Made by a program: the position numbers and the translations under genes. Positions 57,144 through 64,000 of a stretch of 64,000 bases of DNA are shown one piece after another. The notes under the pieces were generated by a model. The model was not told the DNA's origin. It ran no database searches and worked only from the letters and a program-made list of their open reading frames with translations. Source of the stretch: Calendula officinalis (taxonomy: Eukaryota; Streptophyta; Magnoliopsida; Asterales; Asteraceae); contig OY970828.1 in assembly GCA_963853835.1 (NCBI GenBank), positions 327,501 to 391,500 of the forward strand. The letters are read 5' to 3'. Within the stretch, counting starts at the first letter, position 1, and the number at the start of each line of letters is the position of its first letter.

Positions 57144-58351
57144 TTATAATTATGATTGTGACCGACTAACCGATATATTATTAATGTAATATATACTTTA
57201 CAAGACTTAAAATAAAATGAAATTATTCCTTTGTAGGAAAATAGCATGTTACATTATGTTGCATGGTGCTCATATTTGTCTGCTTGTGGGTGGAAGGTTG
57301 CAATACTTTGAAATTAGACCATATAAATACTCATGACTTTTGTGTGGTAGGGGCTATTTCAAAGGGACCTCCCAAAAGACATTCATTTGCATATATATAT
57401 TTTTTCTTTTCTTTTTTAGAATGTACTTTCATTTATAATGGTTCCTGTAGATGATCGAGTTTTACTCATAATTTATTTTATCTAACCATAGTCGTGATCG
57501 TTTTTAACCTTTCTCTCGTTATCTAATTAGGAAATAATCATACTTGTGATCACCTCTAACCGATTATTTTGATACTTTTTACTGCTAGATCGTCATCATC
57601 AAATTATTACTTGCATATATTAAATAACAATAATATTCTTTATTATATATGGCCTACTGTTTAGTACTCTAAATCTTTATGGGGCATTCACAATTTTTTG
57701 AGATTTTAAATGCATTTGTTTCCATCTGCTCACCTTTTTCTTTTCTTCTTTGACCATGCTATTTAATGGAGTTGGGCTTCTACAAAGTTTCATACTCCCA
57801 CCGTTCCAAAATTATTGTCTACAGATAAAAATCACACAGTTTAAGAAAAGTATATTTATTACATTAACCAATAAAATTTCATCTTTACCACTTAACTATT
57901 TTTTTAATTGGTAGAATTTTCAAGTTGACAATAATTTTGGGACAAACTTAAAAGAAAAGATGGACAAAAAAATTGGAACGAAGGGAGTACAAAATATACT
58001 TTCCTGATTTCTTTAATCGGTTTTGCATGTAAATTAAAATTAAGAACTAGAATGGTATCACTCAGTTCAATTCAGTCCAATTCAATTTGGTAGTTCTGAC
58101 TTTTTCTCGTTCCAATTTGCACAAATATACCCAAGGATATAACAAGAAAAACAGATGTGAAATGTATTGTAACATTATCGTTTTTCAAAAAAATAAGAAA
58201 ACTGATAATGAAATGAACAGTTGTAACTAGTTATTATGTTTATTTGGATTTATTTTGAGCACAAGGAACGTGGTTTTGTCGGAGTAATCTGTGGTCGTTA
58301 TAAGGGGCGAGTGTTTGTGAGCATTGAATGGTGAGCGTAGGTTAAAAGAAG
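57144..58351. other. Spacer between the two LTR elements
   Basis: AT-rich; holds the Stowaway-like MITE at 57795-57987. No gene seen. Confidence 0.4.
57795..57987. mobile_element. Stowaway-type MITE
   Basis: TA on both sides (57793-57794, 57988-57989). Ends CTCCCACCGTTCCAAAATTA and, from the right, CTCCCTTCGTTCCAATTTTT. Inner phrases TTATTGTC / GACAATAA pair. 193 bp, non-coding. Confidence 0.72.
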
Positions 58352-58356
58352 GCTAG

Positions 58357-58866
58357 TGTGAAGATCGAATAACTCTTCATAAACATAGATCTTTAGGCTC
58401 AAGAATAGTTAGTTCTTATCTGGAATAAGCATATACAAAACATATAATTGCGGAATTAGATAAACAGATTTGTATAGCTAAACAAGGTTTCATCATCATC
58501 TTCTATGTACAATGATTACTTAAAGCCCCAATTCTACACATAAATATGTAGAACGGTTTTGGTTAACAGGATCATACGACCTTGAGGCTTAGGTTTTACA
58601 CACAAACACGTTAAAACGTGGGTTTCAAGAACATCTAATTCTATGTCATTAGGTTTCTTTATATACTAGAAAACCCAAGACTTAAAAGGAAAAGATAATA
58701 CTAAATCTTTTAAATTAATAAAGATATACTATATCTTTTACATTTATGATTATCTCCTAAATCTTTATTTGAATTTGAACTTCCATATCTTCATTTAGGT
58801 CCTTGTAGTTTAATAGTTTTGACATAATCAAATCTTTAATGAATATTAATAATAATATTCCTAACA
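58357..58866 (-). repeat. 3' LTR of the non-coding element
   Basis: 510 bp. No difference from the LTR at 60629-61138 was found by reading. On the minus strand it starts TGTTAGGAATATT and ends TTCACA. Confidence 0.93.
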
Positions 58867-59524
58867 ATCTTCCCCTATTTGATTTGACAAAACTTATAGA
58901 ATTAGCTAGGAATCTTCAAGTCTCTTCCCCTTTTTGACATAATCAAATAAATCAGAGAAACTTGAACTTCCCCTTGAATGATCAACACTTTTTCTTCCCC
59001 TAAAAGTGTGATATCATTCTTGTGTTCTTCAAGGCTATATTAATTACATTGAAAACCAACTATCTTCTATTTGAAGTTGAAGTAGAAACTCAAACTAAGC
59101 ATCACATTCCGTCTAAATATAGTAATCAACAACATCATATCTTGTATGAGAGACTTGCTTATCTTAGTCTTCAACAGATCTTTTCGTTAAGATTCGGTTG
59201 AATTGCAGTTACAACAATACATAACATCTTATGTAGTAAGACTTTCAACTTCTTCTTCAAATAAAATATAATCACTCTTCTTCTATAATCAACTGATAAA
59301 GATTAAATATGTAACAAACAAATCATCTTCATTTATCTTTATCAAGCCTTCAACCTGTGTGTGTGAATAATGTGATTCGTTTCACATTATTATCAGATAC
59401 GATCAATAAACCGTGGTATGGAACGAGCATGGTGTGTGTCATGCTTTCCAAAATATGATGTATCAGTTGTATGGAAGAAATCAGTAAAAAAAAAAATTTC
59501 AAAATTTTCTTCGGTCAGTACTGA

Positions 59525-59830
59525 TTAATAATTGATCAGTCAACGCAGCAGTAGTAATCGAAACACTGAATCAGTAGTAATTTTGTTTTACTACTGGTCA
59601 GTAGTAATTAAATATGGATCAGTAGTAATCAGAATTGTTACTGATCAGTAGTAACATGGTAACAGCCAAATATCGGTAGAAACTCGCAATTAGCAGTAGT
59701 AGATTGATACACTACTGACCAGTAGTAATGTTTGTAGAACCAGATCAGTAGCAAAGTCGATTAGCAGTAGTAAATTAGTTCAATGGAGCAGTAGTAATTG
59801 AGATAGAGAGTAGCAGTAGTAATTGTTGAA
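59525..59830. repeat. Degenerate CAGTAGTAAT repeat array
   Basis: More than a dozen copies of (A/T)CAGTAGTAA(T) and shorter variants, spaced irregularly by 5-30 bases, some in inverted form (TTACTACTGG, ACTACTGACC). It occupies the interior of the non-coding LTR element. Confidence 0.75.
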
Positions 59831-60628
59831 ATTGGGATCAATAATAAAATCAAATTGAAAACCCTTACGGTCAGAACCATCACTTTGCTACTTATTCTTC
59901 CATTATGGGATTTTCGAAGGAACAGCTTTCTGGAGCAATAACCTGCAAATTAATCTCAGTTCAAGTCAATCTAGATCTCCCAAATCCGCACCGGTTGTTA
60001 ATCGTGAGTTAGAGAATGCCGTATCGGTTAAATCTCGATCCATAAACCCTAAAAAATTCCCTTTTTTTTATGGCAACGAACGATATGATTATCGCTGGTT
60101 GAGTGAGAGTGGCGCAAGAAATCTTAAATGTGGATCCGGAAGACGAAGGATTTGGATAAAATATTGACAGAAGAAGAGTTGGAGTTCTTAAAACATGAAA
60201 AAAATCAAAATCGGAATTGTACGATTTTGAGAATCGAATTGGAGTGATGAAGGGAGCTCTGCTTCTTGTTTTAATGTGAACAAATGTTTTTTTTTTTTTT
60301 CGGAGAAAAAACGCTGGTATTAGGCAGAGAAGAAGCCTTCGGAGAGAGAAAGAACTAGGATTTTTTTCTTTCTTCGTGTTAGGGACTGTGCTAATTGATG
60401 GTAATGGAGCCCATCTCTTTTATTTCTCCCTTTTTCAAATGTTGATATAATTAAGATTCAGTAATGGAAAAATACTCTTTTATATTCGGCATTGATGAAC
60501 ATCTTCATGTAATGGAAAAATACTCTACTGCACACCGTAATATCTTCTTAATTTGTGCTTGATTCTTCATGTTTATCGATGCATCCTTGTTTTATTCCAG
60601 ATCTGAGCCACCGTGCTCTGATACCAAT

Positions 60629-61138
60629 TGTGAAGATCGAATAACTCTTCATAAACATAGATCTTTAGGCTCAAGAATAGTTAGTTCTTATCTGGAATAA
60701 GCATATACAAAACATATAATTGCGGAATTAGATAAACAGATTTGTATAGCTAAACAAGGTTTCATCATCATCTTCTATGTACAATGATTACTTAAAGCCC
60801 CAATTCTACACATAAATATGTAGAACGGTTTTGGTTAACAGGATCATACGACCTTGAGGCTTAGGTTTTACACACAAACACGTTAAAACGTGGGTTTCAA
60901 GAACATCTAATTCTATGTCATTAGGTTTCTTTATATACTAGAAAACCCAAGACTTAAAAGGAAAAGATAATACTAAATCTTTTAAATTAATAAAGATATA
61001 CTATATCTTTTACATTTATGATTATCTCCTAAATCTTTATTTGAATTTGAACTTCCATATCTTCATTTAGGTCCTTGTAGTTTAATAGTTTTGACATAAT
61101 CAAATCTTTAATGAATATTAATAATAATATTCCTAACA
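60629..61138 (-). repeat. 5' LTR of the non-coding element
   Basis: 510 bp, same sequence as the partner LTR; followed on the minus strand by AT and the tRNA-Met primer site. Confidence 0.93.
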
Positions 61139-61143
61139 GCTAG

Positions 61144-64000
61144 TCTAAAAGAGAGAGAGAGAGAGTTATGGCACATCTCTGCATGGGATATGGGAGGCAC
61201 GTGACTCAACTTGTTGTCTAAGTTACTCTACTCATCACTCTCCTCAATTGTCAACATCAACATCTTCAAAACTGTGTTCTCATGTTTTCAAATAAACAAC
61301 TCACGTACATATATTATCTTACATAAAGTGTATTCGCGCAATGCAGCAACTGATACAATGTAACTATATTTTACAATGACAATGGTGATAGTGATGGGTA
61401 GTGGTGTGTAGTGATAATGAATGGCAGCGGTAGTAATTATGATGGTGGTTGGTGGGTGGTGGTAAGCGGCGGTGACGAGTAATGATGATGAGTGGTGACC
61501 AATAAAGGAATATGAGTTTAGGGATAATAGGATATATAGGTGAGTTGCAGTTTAGGGATAATAGGATATATAGGTGAGTTGCAATCAAGTAATGAACATA
61601 TGTCATATAAAACCATTTTGATATATATGTGATAGGGGTGAGCGCGGTTCAGAAACCGAACCGAAAGCGGTGGTACTTAACTGATTACTTGTTTTCGGTT
61701 TTGATTCTGTTGGTTTCAGTTCCGGTTCAGTTTTTTTAGCCTAAATGTACATCCTTATCTGAAACCGAACCGAAAAGAAACCGAACACATTACATGTTTT
61801 CAATTTTTATTCGGTTCGATTTTCTCAGTCCAAATGCTCACCTTTAATTTGTGACGCTAATGAAAAAAGTTGTACTTACAGTGAACTTTACATATATTAT
61901 CTCAAATCTAAAGCTAATGGATGGTTACTAATAGACAAGAGTAGTGTGGAGTTGATTCAAGAAGATGAATCATTATCACGAAAATTACAAAATTAGGATT
62001 AAGATATGAATTAATTGGCGATCGGTTGTTACAACCATTTGACCTCACTAAGTGGCCGAGCATGCGTATATTTGATTCGAAATGTGTAGAACAACTTATC
62101 TCGTATTTCCACTACTCGTTAAAAACGGTGGTTATAGTGGTGGTCCTCGACTCATGGGGCCACAAGTAATGATAGTACGACAAATAGAGCCCGGGTCCTA
62201 GTCACGAGACTAGAAGGTACGGTTTATGATTGAAATTACAAGAAATTGATCTAATGCCATGAATATCGTGGGCGATACGGGCCCTCTAATTGGCAATATG
62301 ATGATCATGGACCAAAATCGTGAAATTATAGTTAATATCTTTGAATGTAAGTTAACCTACGAAACGGGAAGTAAAAGTTGGTGAGTAAAAAAGTAGTTCA
62401 ACATGAACAACGCCCCGAGGTAGATGTGAAATGGGCGAGTGATGAGTGTTCTTATAAAATGTTTCGAAATTGCAAGCCACCGAGGTAGCTTGTTCATATT
62501 TGTTCGTTTAACTTTATGTGAACAAACAAGCCTATATGAATAATTAAGTAAACAAACTTTCGTTTTGTTCATCTAAGAAATAAGTTTGTTTATGTTTACT
62601 TATGTTCGTTGGTTAAAACGTTGAGGGATATAAATAAATTAATATATAAGTTAACACATTAAAATAAGATTAAACTATAAATTCAAACTTAAATAGAGGA
62701 TCGTCGAGAGTATTATTCAAAAGTCTGGAGTTGGTACAAGTTTTTACTTGGAATTTCCATTTTGAAGAAACCATTTCCAAAATTATTTAAAAAAAAACGA
62801 AACTTGATTTAACATGTCTTTTCTTCAAACTGAAATTTATATTTTGTTGGAAAAAGCTAAGAATCCAGATCGAATTCCCGTATCGTAAGAAAAAGACTCA
62901 ATTTTTATCCAATGTATTGCTATTTTGAAATATATTTGCATTTTGAAAAAAATTTCAGCCCCAAAACTTGAACATGTTTTTTTCAAGTTTATTAATAAGG
63001 GGTTCTAACTTACTAAGTTATTATGACAGATTTTGATTAATTAACTACAACTATGTATGTACGTTGTTATCTCTATTAATTTCTAAACTTATATTATTTA
63101 TTGACAACCACCCATCATCATCAGTCTTTATCACCACCACCCATTGTCACAATCACTACTGCTGCCATGGACAATCACTACGCACCACCACCCACCAATA
63201 TCAATATTGCCAACACCCACCGTCACTACGCACCACCAACCACCACCACCATCATCATCACCATCAAATATACCGTCAACGCATTACGCGGATACCATGT
63301 TAATAAAACTTAAATATAGGGACAAAAGTTAGAACTTTTCACAAAAATTCAAAGAGAATATTCACATTTATAATGAGTTATAAGGATAGTTTAGTTTTTT
63401 TTCGTGATATATAATTTACTCATTGTTGTAATTGTTTTCAACTTTCTTATATTAAAAAAGCGTAGCTTTTAGGAAATTATTTAGTACATCAGTCTATATG
63501 TTTTTATTTGCAATAAACTAAGATGCATACTAGGAGGGGGGCCTCCATGTGAAGAAGAGGCAGGGACAAAAATGTGAACGTGCGCATTAGCCTTTTTTAT
63601 GTCTATTTTTGTTTTCTTTTTTAAAGAAAAAAAAAAAAACATGGATGGAACATACTTGTACGGTACAAATTGGAAATGCAATGTTTTACATGATAGTGCA
63701 CTTTTAGCTAGTCTTTTCACCTAAATGGCTGACTAGAACAAGTAGGATTCCGACCAACAAACTCACCCGTTGCTGTCCTCCTTTTTCCTGTAATTCTACC
63801 AAACGTGTATGTGAATTAAGGGCTTTAATAATAGGGTCTTAAGGATTAAGCATCTTTTTTACTTAAACTTATTGTATTATACGGTCAATCGTTTGTTCTG
63901 GATTAATAAGTGTTTACCCTTGTGACTGGGGTTCAAATTTCATCGTGGAAATAAGTAGTATTTAAGAGTTAATTTGTATATGTCGTTAATAAAAACCAAA
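61144..64000. other. Gene-poor right end with repeats
   Basis: Starts with a (GA)n run (61150-61167), the continuation of the site split by the LTR element. 61513-61583 is a 36-bp unit repeated twice (GTTTAGGGATAATAGGATAT...). 61380-61500 (GGTGGTG-rich, minus orientation) and 63105-63300 (CACCACC-rich, followed by GCATTACGCGGATACC) look like eroded relatives of the Helitron-like ends at 18118 and 25550. No gene recognised. Confidence 0.4.
61633..61846. mobile_element. hAT-type MITE, CGGTTC-rich
   Basis: Ends TAGGGGTGAGC and, from the right, TAAAGGTGAGC. Flanking 8-mers ATATGTGA (61625-61632) and ATTTGTGA (61847-61854) differ at one position. Interior of AACCGAACCG / CGGTTCGG phrases. 214 bp. 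Confidence 0.6.

Larger units (their letters stand above)
58357..61138 (-). mobile_element. Non-coding LTR retrotransposon with apparently identical LTRs
   Basis: 2782 bp, flanked by the 5-bp target duplication GCTAG (58352-58356, 61139-61143). The LTRs are 58357-58866 and 60629-61138. On the minus strand the primer site TGGTATCAGAGC (60615-60626) lies two bases after the 5' LTR, and a purine tract AGGGGAAGAT precedes the 3' LTR at about 58867-58876. The 1.76-kb interior has no ORF above about 60 codons and no gag or pol motif. It includes a degenerate tandem array of CAGTAGTAAT (about 59525-59830). By size it is between TRIM and LARD; it must be moved by proteins of another element. Matching LTRs point to very recent insertion. 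Confidence 0.92.

Noticed and set aside
63523..63545. G/C hairpin GGAGGGGGGCCTCC as a terminator or regulatory element
   Set aside because: An isolated short palindrome in repeat-rich plant DNA with no gene beside it; no evidence of function.

Overview
The window is nuclear DNA of a flowering plant, most likely a eudicot. The coding genes are plant families with short exons and AT-rich GT-AG introns. They are embedded in intergenic DNA full of small DNA transposons (MITEs), tRNA-derived SINE-like pieces, Helitron-like ends and two LTR retrotransposons. The lineage cannot be fixed by eye; Asteraceae would fit but is only a guess.

Layout, left to right. 0-13.3 kb is gene-rich: the 3' part of an F-box/LRR gene (+), convergent with a complete 12-exon GPAT9 acyltransferase gene (-, 1521-6158); a 3-exon PrmC/HemK-type release-factor methyltransferase (+, 7327-8693); and a 6-exon receptor-like cytoplasmic kinase of the CRPK1 type (-, 10997-13288). 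14-21.6 kb has no recognisable gene and is layered with MITEs of hAT, Stowaway and Tourist type. 21.9-23.7 kb appears to be a box C/D snoRNA polycistron on the minus strand. It has no ORF, its promoter carries telo-boxes, site II motifs and a TATA box, and at least four snoRNAs have terminal stems. Three of these carry guides that match 18S or 25S rRNA segments I recognise. A tRNA-His(GTG) gene lies just beyond. 24.3-31 kb holds a tandem array of four short secreted proline-rich proteins (PELPK-like), all on the minus strand, that differ mainly in the number of an 11-residue repeat. A decayed fifth copy lies among them.

33-36.2 kb has the 25-residue ribosomal protein eL41 gene (first exon only 12 coding bases) and a small seed maturation protein with ABA-response-type promoter motifs. 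37.6-38.7 kb is a 1.07 kb transposon-like element with an internal minisatellite. 39.7-43 kb is a PAT1 mRNA-decay factor gene with an apparent one-base frameshift in its last exon. 43-51 kb is gene-poor. 51.0-57.1 kb is a Ty1/copia element with almost identical LTRs but four disabling lesions. 58.4-61.1 kb is a second, non-coding LTR element with two 510-bp LTRs that look identical. The rest, to 64 kb, is gene-poor.

Functionally the conserved genes are unrelated housekeeping or regulatory genes: glycerolipid synthesis, translation termination, translation, rRNA modification, mRNA decay, signalling and seed desiccation. The snoRNA cluster and the eL41 gene share a promoter architecture (site II plus TATA, with telo-boxes at the snoRNA locus) typical of ribosome-biogenesis genes. 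No CRISPR, operon or bacterial feature is present. Exon boundaries were placed by reading GT/AG sites and keeping frame and family similarity. Product names rest on remembered family motifs, not on database searches.
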